Shown here: piece by piece, positions 9,001 to 16,411 of the stretch
Layout of the letters: each line of letters opens with the position of its first letter
How positions within the stretch are numbered: position 1 is the first letter of the stretch
Origin: Roseibacillus sp.
GTDB taxonomy: Bacteria > Verrucomicrobiota > Verrucomicrobiia > Verrucomicrobiales > Akkermansiaceae
Direction of reading: 5' to 3'
DNA length: 37,824 nucleotides
Assembly (NCBI GenBank): GCA_028821775.1
Contig: JAPKFB010000048.1
Coordinates: forward strand, 1 to 37,824
Position numbers and translations under genes: made by a program
The notes under the pieces: model-generated
Database searches by the model: none
Seen by the model: the letters and a program-made list of their open reading frames with translations, nothing else
Told to the model about the DNA's origin: nothing

Positions 9001-10614
9001 CCGCAAGCGCCAAAGCCTGGCATCGCGGGAGCGGAAGGTCCCGTTCTGAATGAGCTCGCGTGCCGAAGGGGTTCTCGGATTCTCGATCACGCTGATGTCA
9101 TCGATGAGGATCTCGCCCTCATCCAGCAAGCCGAAGATGAATTCGTGGTAGCCGCTGGGATCGCTCGAGCCGTTGGTCCCGCGGGCGGTGCGCGTGTAGG
9201 TATTCCAGCTTCCGCGATGCGATTCCTCGCTCGCAGACCAGGCTCCACCCAGGCTGTTCTCCGCGTCGGGGTCGCGCAGTTCAAGACTGGACCCACCGCC
9301 ATCCGCCTTCCCCGGCCAGCGACCGCCATCGGCGTAGCGCACTTCGTCAGCCGGATTGCCCATCGCATCGACGAGGCGAAGGCGCTCCCCGGAACGCGAC
9401 AGGCTGCCGCTGAATTCGCCGATGACATTCGCCCCGGGATGCTTGGCCGAGAGCACGGCCGCGTTTTTTGCAACAACCAGGTAGGCTCCGGGAGTGAGAA
9501 CCGCTCCGGGGGGAAACTCGAAGGCCACCCCGTCGCTGAAGCGCCAACCGCCGAGGGCGATGGTGCGATCTGCGCTGCGGTTGTGCACTTCGATCCAAGT
9601 CTCAAAGACGGCTGCGGTGGCCGGGCTCGAGGGCTGCGGGCGCGGGTGGTACATGATCTCGTTGATCACGATGTCGTCCTCGAAGCTGAAGGTGTTGGCT
9701 GCTGCAAAAGTCGGCGCCGCCGGGTAGAGCCAACGTCCGCCAAATTCCGTCGCGCGTCCGCGCAGCTGGCCAGTGACGCTCCGTGCGTCGATGAGGTCCC
9801 CGTCAGGACGGTAGAGGAAGAGCCGATCGTCGTTGCCCGGTCCAAATCCCAGCAGGGCCCGATCGAGGATGAGAAACTCTCCGGACTCGAGTACTCCGCC
9901 GGTGAAGGTCATCGTGCCACCCTCCGAAAACCCGATCTGATGGCCATTCAGGGCAATCGCCTCCCCCGAGAGATTGGTGAGTTCGAGGCGGAACCCGCCT
10001 GCGGCGTCGTGGGCAGAGAACTCATTGAAGACGAGGGTCGGGTCCTCCCCCGCCGGCGCGCCCGAAAGCGGGAAGTTGGCGAGGCCAGGGGTGCCGCCGA
10101 TTTCACGTGAAGAGATCCAGTTGGCCGGCCGATTGTCGGCGGACCCCTCGTCGCGCTTACTGAGCGTCGCCCCGGACCCATCCGGGCCGATCGGCCAATC
10201 CCCCCCGTCGGAGTAAGAGAGGTTGTTCATCGTGCGCTGGTCGCGATTCTCGATCCGCACGACCTCGCCACCGTTGTTCAATGCCCCGGTAAAGGGACCG
10301 AGTGCGCCCCTCCCCGCGAGCTTGGCATTGCCCGGATCGGCAGCCACCAAGAGATACCCGTGCCCTTCGACCACCGTGCCTTCGGGGAAATCAAAATCGA
10401 CTCCACCCCGCAAGCGCCAGCCGGAAATGTCCACGTTGACGCCATTGAGATTGTGAAACTCAATCCACTCCGTGTCCGCGACGTCGTCCGCCGGATTGTA
10501 GTGCAACTCGTTAAAAACCAGGATGCTGTCAGCAAAGGCACGCACTTCCCCTGAGAAGGCGAACGAGCAGAACGCGAGAGAAATGGCTGCGCGGCGGCAG
10601 GAGGAGTGTGACAT
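6061..10614 (-). CDS. Giant secreted lamin-tail (LTD) / CotH-kinase-like protein, 1517 residues
   Basis: Residues 1-29 form a signal peptide. LTD (lamin tail) modules follow at about 31-180, a degenerate one at 192-300, and another at 315-465 (INEIMYHP, WIEVHNRS); each ends in the usual DGGDWP / GGTPGLAN type of tail. A beta-rich region at about 480-630 resembles a carbohydrate-binding-type module. Residues 645-745 look like an Ig/fibronectin-type domain. Residues 760-1110 resemble the CotH kinase family, including FFPWDMDF with the D1036-x-D1038 pair expected for metal binding. A fourth LTD lies at 1220-1390. The C-terminus (1395-1517) has a calcium-loop-like DFDRDGIPALIEY and the FLRLSV ending shared with the neighbouring LTD genes. 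CotH homologues are atypical protein kinases of spore coats; in secreted Verrucomicrobia proteins the role is unknown. It probably acts at the cell surface or outside the cell. Confidence 0.85.
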   Translation of the reverse strand: MSHSSCRRAAISLAFCSFAFSGEVRAFADSILVFNELHYNPADDVADTEWIEFHNLNGVNVDISGWRLRGGVDFDFPEGTVVEGHGYLLVAADPGNAKLAGRGALGPFTGALNNGGEVVRIENRDQRTMNNLSYSDGGDWPIGPDGSGATLSKRDEGSADNRPANWISSREIGGTPGLANFPLSGAPAGEDPTLVFNEFSAHDAAGGFRLELTNLSGEAIALNGHQIGFSEGGTMTFTGGVLESGEFLILDRALLGFGPGNDDRLFLYRPDGDLIDARSVTGQLRGRATEFGGRWLYPAAPTFAAANTFSFEDDIVINEIMYHPRPQPSSPATAAVFETWIEVHNRSADRTIALGGWRFSDGVAFEFPPGAVLTPGAYLVVAKNAAVLSAKHPGANVIGEFSGSLSRSGERLRLVDAMGNPADEVRYADGGRWPGKADGGGSSLELRDPDAENSLGGAWSASEESHRGSWNTYTRTARGTNGSSDPSGYHEFIFGLLDEGEILIDDISVIENPRTPSARELIQNGTFRSRDARLWRLRGNHRHFEVIDDPDDAGNKVLHLSASGSTEHMHNCAETTLKAGASYVSISSSRNYQITFRARWLSGSNQLNSRLYFNRLPRTDLLAISDPYGGGTPGRANSRVEANAGPTFANAIHAPAVPALNETAEVTADISDPDGVASATVHYSVNSRGFQQAVMSATPEGFFLATIPAQTANARVQFYIEAVDALGASSFFPREGEDSRAMIPWQDGQARLQRGSVSPTNLRIVMPIVDATFMHTVTEVMSNDRLPCTVIHNEKSIYYGCGVRLKSSERGRSDEGRVGFNIKFPSDNRFLGTHASIACDRSGQQEIMVKHMAAQVGKVPAMFDDLAWVIQPRANRATSAILMKSRFDDEWLDNQIPGGGKGSMFEFELIYHPTSTTGGPEGLKRPQPDGVNGVSMRNQGGQDKELYRWHWLLKNNRDADDYSGMIRLLDTMGLSGSAYRTAVDEVIDVEQFLRTFAFLNMTGIGDNYGTHGSGAWHNAIFYIRPTDGKAMFFPWDMDFTFSNSATSGVTPSSDLNKLISANPANKRAYYGYLRAMIATTFNTRYMNEWLSHYSEFLDSNLTGYGSYISSRGRHLRGVIRNSVVAVEYGVSSASGGSTSGSTATVRGEGWIDVCELRLTGALAPLEVRWTDDNSWVVTLPVAPGANNFIIEAIGYDGSVVGSDTFSITGTGAVIPADASNLAMSEIHYHPLAPAPSEILAGFTDASMFEWFELLNLSETETLDLGNLAFGDGIALTIPAGTTLAPGERLVVPANASAFTERYGVLIEGRLLSLSYLNPNGSNSFSNSGEHVQLLSAVAQPIVDFSYNDNRPWPLSADGAGYSLTLRCPDRNDPTLPQSWRSSAALGGSPGGDDVIPLAAWQSDHGVVDLLSDFDRDGIPALIEYLSGTDPALPDGSAVTVVRDGENLRLEVRQRIGADEVDLGAERASDLMTWSSAEVEYWGRKNNGDGTATLRFRTPSAGFVSGEGFLRLSVSEKE

Positions 10615-10683
10615 GGGGCTTGGAATTGAGCGGAGCTGAGCCAGTGCGGATCAGCGAGGGGACTATGAATCCAGACGGGGTGG

Positions 10684-10863
10684 CGTCAATTTCTCTGTGC
10701 GGCCTCGAAACCACATGCGGCACCACCGTTCGCCATCGCACTCCCATTGGTCTTCGGTCTCTCCCTCTTCCCGGGGGCGATCCTTGCGGAGCTTGACGAG
10801 GAGCTTCGTGCCCGCGACCTCCTCCTCCGCCAAGGCGTCATCACACCTGCCGGCGCTATCTGA
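10684..10863 (+). other. Open coding-like stretch in the spacer between the two LTD genes
   Basis: The 294-bp spacer 10615-10908 holds the 5' region of the downstream LTD gene and one plus-strand frame open for 59 codons to TGA at 10861-10863. Its last 38 codons, from a TTG at 10747, read as a hydrophobic start (VFGLSLFPGAILA) followed by AELDEELRARDLLLRQGVI and a short tail. The GC-rich third positions and the helix-like pattern look like a gene, a signal-like segment plus an amphipathic helix. It has no ATG, no Shine-Dalgarno site and no family I recognise. It may be a very small protein, the remnant of a larger secreted protein, or chance. Confidence 0.22.
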
Positions 10864-10908
10864 GCCTTACGCCAGGGAAAACCGACTGCCTCGACTGGAC
10901 GCCCGGCC

Positions 10909-13900
10909 TCAGGGACTCTCCCACCGCACCCTCAAAAACTGTCCCTCAGCCAGGCTCGTCGGGGTGGCGCTGCGCCAGGTCTCCGTCGCGGAGCCATCCC
11001 CGTGATACACCGTCTGCACGCGAACCGTCGATCCCGGACCGGAAGTCCAACCTTCCAAGCCTTCCGATCCTTCCACCGTGGTGGTCACCTCCTGGGCGGC
11101 CAGGTTGTAGCTGAAGCTGATCGTCAAATAGGAATCGATCACCCCTCCCACTTCCAGAAATTCCACCTCGGTCGAGAATCCCGGAGTCGGAGAAAACTGC
11201 AGGGGCAAACTCCCCCGCACAAACTCTTCATAGTTCGTCAAGCCGTCCTCGTCGTCATCGTCTCCCGGATTACTCACCCCCTCGGCGGCCGCCCAATTCG
11301 CGTAGGTGAAGGAAACCACCGACTCCAATCCCGGCGACCCTCCCCGCGTCGCACTCGCAGACCAACTGGCGGGATCATTGTGATCGGGTCCCGAAGAAGG
11401 ATCGACCAAAACCAGCGAGGCGCCATCCCCCGCGGCCGCAAGCGGCCAGGGCAGGTTGTTGTCATAGGTGAACTCAATCAAGGTCGCGTCCAGGGCGTTT
11501 GATATTCTCACCATCTCTCCGGCGTCCTGCAGTTTGCCGGAATACTGACCGGCAATCGGGTGCCCCGCTCCGTAGCGAAACTCGAACGCAGCGAGATCCT
11601 CCACGACCAGCAATCGCGCTCCCGGTGCCAGGCTGGTGATGGAGCCGGCGGAAAAGTCAAAGGTGATTCCTTCGTCGAGCACGATCCCGTTCAGGTCGAT
11701 GGCGCTCGGGCCGGCGTTCAGCAATTCAAAGAACTCAAAGTCCTCGCCATTGGTGTGACCAGCCGCGATTTCGGCTTCACTGGGCGGGAGCGGATCATAC
11801 ATGAACTCCGAGACCACCAAGCCCATGGAATCGATGGCAAAAGTCGCCTCGTTCAGGGCCGACCAAACGTTTCCATTGCGCACCCGGGCGCGGACCAGGC
11901 TCGTGTCCTCCAGCATGAGCGCTCCGCTGTAGATCGAGGCCGTCGCTGAAATCGCGCCGGTCCCCGACACCCGTGGATCAGTGCCATCGGTCGTATAGTA
12001 AATCGTGCCCGCGGGGGCGTTCATGACCAGGTCAAAGCCGGACGCGATAATGCCGCCATGCTGGTTGAAGCTGGGCGCCTCGAGGTTGGGATACATCCCC
12101 GCGCCCACGAAACGATTGATCATGGTCTGGGTCAGCGAGCGGAAGTGCGAGCTGAGCAAGTTGTTTTGATAACTCTGCCAGCTCGAAGGGGTGCGGAAGC
12201 CCCAGCGCGCTGACTCCGCATAAAAGCTAAAGCGAGTCTCATTCACCCGACCTCGCAAGCGCGCGATGTTCTGGGCCATCGTCAGGGCGCCGTCATTGAA
12301 GAAGTGCTTGTGAATGCGATCCGCCAAAAGAATTTTGAAGTCGGGATGAGCCTGGGACCTGAACCTTGCCATCGCGTCGATCGGCCCGTTGTGGGTCACC
12401 GAATGTCCCGGCGACCGTAGGAATCCGTCGGCGTCCTTCATGAAGAACTTGAATGGCACCCCAAAGCGGACCGCGCCGGCACTGCGGAATTCGCTCTCGG
12501 AATTTCCACTCACCCACAGGAGCATGAAGTCGATGACGTTGGCGATGTCGAGATGCCGGGCGGATCGTTCGAAGGGAAGCGCTCCCCTCACCAAGCTCTT
12601 GGTCTGACTCCAAAGCCGTCCGGTCCCATCATAGGGGATGCCATCCAGGAAGTTGCTTCCAGTGTTGTTGGCATTGATGGCCTCGTAGTCCTCCTTCCGG
12701 CCTGGAAAGTACTCCGCCAGCATGGCGGCATTCCAGCGTTCCCGCATGTGATACTGGCCCCAGTAGACCCCGTTGATGTAGATGTGCACGAAGCGGCCAT
12801 GAGGCGCGATGTTGCCCATCGCGTCCATCGCGTCATCCGTGAAGCGGTTCGAGAGGTAGGCCCCCCGCTGGTTCATGTCGTGGTTTCCAGAGCGCAGATC
12901 GAGGGCCTCGAACTGCTCGGCCGGAGCGGTCGTGTACTCGTGGCCATCAAAGACCGGGAAGCGCAGCTTGGATGGACCGTAGAGCGAGCGGAAGCTCAGG
13001 CGCATGCTGCGCTTGGCGAAGTTCGTGACGTAGTTCCCATAGCGTGACATCCCGACATCGAACTGGCTGCTCCCCGCCTCGAAGTCGATGAACTCCACCG
13101 AGCACTCTTTCTCGGTCCGACTGATATCGCCCTGAAAGACCAGCGAGAGCGATGGGATCGACGTCAGGGAGGCGTCCATGCGCGGTCCATAAGTCGGGTG
13201 CTGGGTAATGCTGGTACTCATGCCCGACTGCCGAATGATATCCGCAGTAAAGAGGTAGGTCTGGGTATCGACATTGGTGGGCACGAAGTCCGCCTTGAAG
13301 CCCGCCGCCCGCAGGACCGTGGTGCGGGAAATGCGGATCGGGCCGTCATAGACCCGCCCCCGGACTGCAGTGGGCTCGGTCCCGTCGATGGTGTAGCGGA
13401 TGTGCGCGCCCGCTTCGCTGGTCGTGATCGCGACCTCGATGGGCGTGCGGTAAAATCCTCGATCGAAGCTGAAGATGGTATCCCCCACAAAGCCCGTGAA
13501 GTTCTCGCCGTTCTCGCTCCCCGGCGTGGGCTCCAGGAAAAACCCTTCCTTCACACTCTCTTCCTCGAAACCGTAAGAAATCTCCGCGCGCTGGGCTGGA
13601 AAGCTCGGATGAAAGTCCATCACCACGCTCACTCCGTCCGGCTTCACGAGAGCGAGGTATTCCCCGCGATCGTCGAGGGCGAAGTTGCTGTGGAGTTCCG
13701 CAGCGGGATCATCCCGATCCTTACCCGAGGCAAAGACGAGCAGATAACTCCCGGGCGGCATGACCACCGCCGGGAAGCGCCACTTGGACGGGTTCTGCGG
13801 GTCGTCGGTCAGATAGTATCCCTCGAGCGAGGCTTCGAGGGCACTCGGGTTGCAGATCTCGATCCAATCTGAACTGTCGTCATCGATATCCACCGTGACG

Positions 13901-15255
13901 TCGCCGCGATTGCTGGCCATGAATTCCGAGATGACCGGCTCGCCGGGGGAAAGCACCCTCACACGCACCGTTTCGCTCTGCACTCCCTGGGCGTTGCGCG
14001 CGGTCAGGACGTAGTCGACGGACCCATTGGGCCTCACCGCCAAGCCGCTGGTTCCCATCACGTTCGTTCCGTTCAGTTCGAGAGCGGTCACATTCCCAAC
14101 CGCCCAGGTGAGTTGCACTGGAGATCCCGGCTCGACCTGGACTTGATCGCCCGTAAAGGAAAAGATGACCGGCTGAGCGGTCACTTCCACTCGCAGCGAA
14201 GCGGTAGAGGTCCCGGAGGGACGAGTGACCAGAATCGCATAGGTGGTGTCGAGGTTCGGCCCGGGATTCACCGTGATGCTTCCCTGCCCGAATGCATCTG
14301 TGAGCGCGGTCACGTCCCCCACTCCCCTGTCGATAAACACCGCGGTGGCATTCGGGTTCACTTCCCACGAGAGCACGATGGGCTCTCCGCCGGGAACGAG
14401 AGGCTTGTCGACCGCAAAGCTCCGCACTCCGGAATCGGGAAGAGCGAGATCAAACTCGGCCGGGCCCACCGTGGCGTTGGGGGCGGCGTCCGGAAAGAGG
14501 ACCGAGTTCACCAAGGCCCCGGGTTGTCCCGATCCATCATCCTCATAGACATTCACCGAAAAATCCTGAAGCCGATCGGCACAGCAGTTGTCGTTCCGCC
14601 CCCACACCAGGACCTCCCCAATCGGATGGCTTGCCCCCAGGTCGAGCATGTAGCGCGGCTCAAAGCCCAAGCTCATCCCCGTGGTCCAAACCGCGCTCCC
14701 GCTCTCGAGGTCCCCATCGAAGACCGACCCCGCACTCCCGTGTTCCAAGGTGGTGGTGGTGGGAGGAGTCACGGTGGAGGGAGTGCCAGCCTGCACCAGG
14801 TCATTGCCACTGGTGCCATCAGCATGGGCGCGGTCCGGCGTCTCTCCGAAAAGAAACACCTCGATCTCACTCAGGTGGAGCCTTGTGTCAGCGGCGTGCT
14901 TGACCACCTCCACAAACCTGCCCGTGGCGGGCGTGAAGTCCGGAACGTCCACCACCGAGACGCTGACGGTCGCGGTCACACTGCCTTCGTCGTTGATGGC
15001 CTCCAGGAGAAACTCGCTGGTCACGATGGGATTGACCACCGTGCTGTTCCCGGTGATCGCGACCCCGTCGAGTTTCAAGGAGGTCGCCCCGGTCACGACC
15101 CACTCCAGGGTGACCGGCTCCCCCGGAGAGATGCTCACCGGATCTGCGGTGAAGGACGGAATGACCGGCACCTCCGCGGGCGCAGACTGCGGAGCGAGCC
15201 AGAGGCAAAGCACCAACAACACAATTGGGAAGGTGGTCCAACGAGGGAAAAACAT
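10909..15255 (-). CDS. Giant secreted LTD / CotH-kinase-like protein with chitobiase-type C-terminal repeats, 1448 residues
   Basis: The ATG at 15255 opens a signal peptide (FPIVLLVLCLWLAPQSAPA). Ig-like segments lie at about 28-102, 275-360 and 361-437. A discoidin-like region at about 108-270 includes EVLVWGRNDNCCADRL and DFSVNVY. An LTD follows at 440-580 (ISEFMASN, DWIEICNP). A chitobiase/hexosaminidase C-terminal-type repeat lies at 595-670 (IRYTIDGTEP). The CotH-like domain spans about 695-1050, with YINGVYWGQYHMRER and FFMKDADGF (D941, D943). A second chitobiase-type repeat lies at 1065-1142 (YYTTDGTDP), a second LTD at 1146-1310, and the C-terminal module with DDDDEDGLTNYEEF follows at 1315-1448. 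Domain order differs from the downstream neighbour, so the two are relatives rather than a recent duplication. It is likely an extracellular adhesin or matrix protein with a kinase-like domain; the substrate is unknown. Confidence 0.87.
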   Translation of the reverse strand: MFFPRWTTFPIVLLVLCLWLAPQSAPAEVPVIPSFTADPVSISPGEPVTLEWVVTGATSLKLDGVAITGNSTVVNPIVTSEFLLEAINDEGSVTATVSVSVVDVPDFTPATGRFVEVVKHAADTRLHLSEIEVFLFGETPDRAHADGTSGNDLVQAGTPSTVTPPTTTTLEHGSAGSVFDGDLESGSAVWTTGMSLGFEPRYMLDLGASHPIGEVLVWGRNDNCCADRLQDFSVNVYEDDGSGQPGALVNSVLFPDAAPNATVGPAEFDLALPDSGVRSFAVDKPLVPGGEPIVLSWEVNPNATAVFIDRGVGDVTALTDAFGQGSITVNPGPNLDTTYAILVTRPSGTSTASLRVEVTAQPVIFSFTGDQVQVEPGSPVQLTWAVGNVTALELNGTNVMGTSGLAVRPNGSVDYVLTARNAQGVQSETVRVRVLSPGEPVISEFMASNRGDVTVDIDDDSSDWIEICNPSALEASLEGYYLTDDPQNPSKWRFPAVVMPPGSYLLVFASGKDRDDPAAELHSNFALDDRGEYLALVKPDGVSVVMDFHPSFPAQRAEISYGFEEESVKEGFFLEPTPGSENGENFTGFVGDTIFSFDRGFYRTPIEVAITTSEAGAHIRYTIDGTEPTAVRGRVYDGPIRISRTTVLRAAGFKADFVPTNVDTQTYLFTADIIRQSGMSTSITQHPTYGPRMDASLTSIPSLSLVFQGDISRTEKECSVEFIDFEAGSSQFDVGMSRYGNYVTNFAKRSMRLSFRSLYGPSKLRFPVFDGHEYTTAPAEQFEALDLRSGNHDMNQRGAYLSNRFTDDAMDAMGNIAPHGRFVHIYINGVYWGQYHMRERWNAAMLAEYFPGRKEDYEAINANNTGSNFLDGIPYDGTGRLWSQTKSLVRGALPFERSARHLDIANVIDFMLLWVSGNSESEFRSAGAVRFGVPFKFFMKDADGFLRSPGHSVTHNGPIDAMARFRSQAHPDFKILLADRIHKHFFNDGALTMAQNIARLRGRVNETRFSFYAESARWGFRTPSSWQSYQNNLLSSHFRSLTQTMINRFVGAGMYPNLEAPSFNQHGGIIASGFDLVMNAPAGTIYYTTDGTDPRVSGTGAISATASIYSGALMLEDTSLVRARVRNGNVWSALNEATFAIDSMGLVVSEFMYDPLPPSEAEIAAGHTNGEDFEFFELLNAGPSAIDLNGIVLDEGITFDFSAGSITSLAPGARLLVVEDLAAFEFRYGAGHPIAGQYSGKLQDAGEMVRISNALDATLIEFTYDNNLPWPLAAAGDGASLVLVDPSSGPDHNDPASWSASATRGGSPGLESVVSFTYANWAAAEGVSNPGDDDDEDGLTNYEEFVRGSLPLQFSPTPGFSTEVEFLEVGGVIDSYLTISFSYNLAAQEVTTTVEGSEGLEGWTSGPGSTVRVQTVYHGDGSATETWRSATPTSLAEGQFLRVRWESP

Positions 15256-15267
15256 GCGAGAAGAACA

Positions 15268-15282
15268 GGAGCTTGAAGCTCC
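15268..15282 (-). promoter_or_regulatory. 15-bp palindrome just upstream of the 1448-residue LTD gene
   Basis: GGAGCTT-G-AAGCTCC has perfect seven-base arms. It begins 13 bases upstream of the ATG at 15255. It could be an operator over the start region or a leader structure. No regulator is known for it. Confidence 0.3.
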
Positions 15283-15319
15283 AACTCTGAAACTTCCCCA
15301 CCCTCAGCACAAGCACCTA

Positions 15320-16109
15320 ATTAACCTGAGCGACGTGCGCTTCACCAAGGGCGCGGACTTCGACTTTCCTCCCAACACCATGATCGGTACTGATGAGTTC
15401 CTCCTCGTGGTGCGGAACCAGGCCGCCTTCGAGTCGCGCTATGGAACGGGCCTTCCCATTGCCGGCGAGTGGGAACCTGGTGACAATCTCGGCAATGACG
15501 GCGAACAGCTCAAACTCTCCCTCGGGACCGGGACCGCCATTCACGATTTCATCTACCTCGACCTTGCCCCTTGGCCAACCAGTCCGGACGGACCCGGCTA
15601 CTCGCTGACTCTCCGCAATCCTGCTGCCGCCCCCGATCACAGCCTGCCGGAGAACTGGCGTGCGAGCGCCGTGCTGTACGGCTCCCCTGGTTCGGACGAT
15701 ACCCTGACCTATGCCGGATGGGCCGCGGCCAACTTCACCACCGCCGAACTTCTGGACCCCGCGATCTCAGGAATCGATGCCAATCCCGACCACGATGGGC
15801 TCTCGAACTTCGCGGAGAGTTATTTCAATGGGCTCCCCAAGCTCGCGGACCCTTCGCCCGGCATCCCGGGTTTTCACGACGGCTTCCTCTCCCTTATCTT
15901 CACCCGCCGCAATGGCGCCCCAGCAAAGATCTCCCCTCGAGCTCCAAAAATCCAGCGCCCTCATCTCGTAGCAGCCGGATCCGCAGGGCGGGATCGTGAG
16001 CACGATCGACAACGGCGATGGAACGGAGACCGTCACGATCACCAGCAGCGAGACTCTCGGGAGTAACCCACGATTGTTCCTTCGGCTCCAACTCTCCTCC
16101 CTGAAGTAA
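15320..16109 (+). pseudogene. Truncated, frameshifted C-terminal fragment of an LTD-family protein
   Basis: From about 15320 the plus strand reads INLSDVRFTKGADFDFPP and then DEFLLVVRNQAAFESRYG, which is the second half of an LTD domain, followed by the shared C-terminal module (YAGWAAANF, DANPDHDGLSNFAESYFNG). There is no start codon and no N-terminal half; the frame enters from noncoding sequence. Near 15915-15930 the frame shifts, and the module continues as LELQKSSALIS with a stop (TAG, 15969-15971) where related proteins have W. It then runs to DGTETVTITS and PRLFLRLQL and ends at TAA (16107-16109). So it has a 5' truncation, a frameshift and a nonsense codon. It lies head to head with the intact LTD gene starting at 15255, suggesting an old rearrangement or deletion among LTD copies. 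Confidence 0.75.
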
Positions 16110-16115
16110 TCCCGC

Positions 16116-16366
16116 ATCGGCATTGCCGGGGCTGCCCCCCAATCGAAAGGGATCTCCCTGGATCGACTTTCCAGCGCGAAACCCATCCCAAGCGAATCCG
16201 AGATGTTCGCCCAACCCCTCACCCGGAACGGCGACCAAACCATTTCTTGGCAAGGCGAACTGGATGGCTACCCTCGACCCCATCGACCGGGAAAGTCCTC
16301 CTCTGGAAGGATGACCCAGAGCCGATCATGATCGATGTTGGAACACTGCATTTCACAAAGGGCTGA
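16116..16366 (+). pseudogene. Possible gene relic before the peptide importer
   Basis: The 302-bp gap 16110-16411 contains two coding-like pieces. From 16116 one frame gives IGIAGAAPQSKGISLDRLSS and then EMFAQPLTRNGDQTISWQGE. From about 16282 a second frame gives TGKVLLWKDDPEPIMIDVG and then TLHFTKG and TGA (16364-16366). Both show coding-like codon choice, but no single frame covers them and no start is present. I do not recognise the family. It may be the decayed 3' end of a gene lost with the LTD fragment next to it. The promoter of the importer operon must also lie here; I could not place it. Confidence 0.25.
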
Positions 16367-16411
16367 GATGCCAGGCGGCCCCTTGGGGATGACCCACTCC
16401 GAAGCAACGAG

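Noticed and set aside
14681..15316. Upstream continuation of the frame of the broken LTD fragment
   Set aside because: The open frame extends into the start of the opposite-strand gene but has no LTD-like sequence before about 15320, so it is not part of the fragment.
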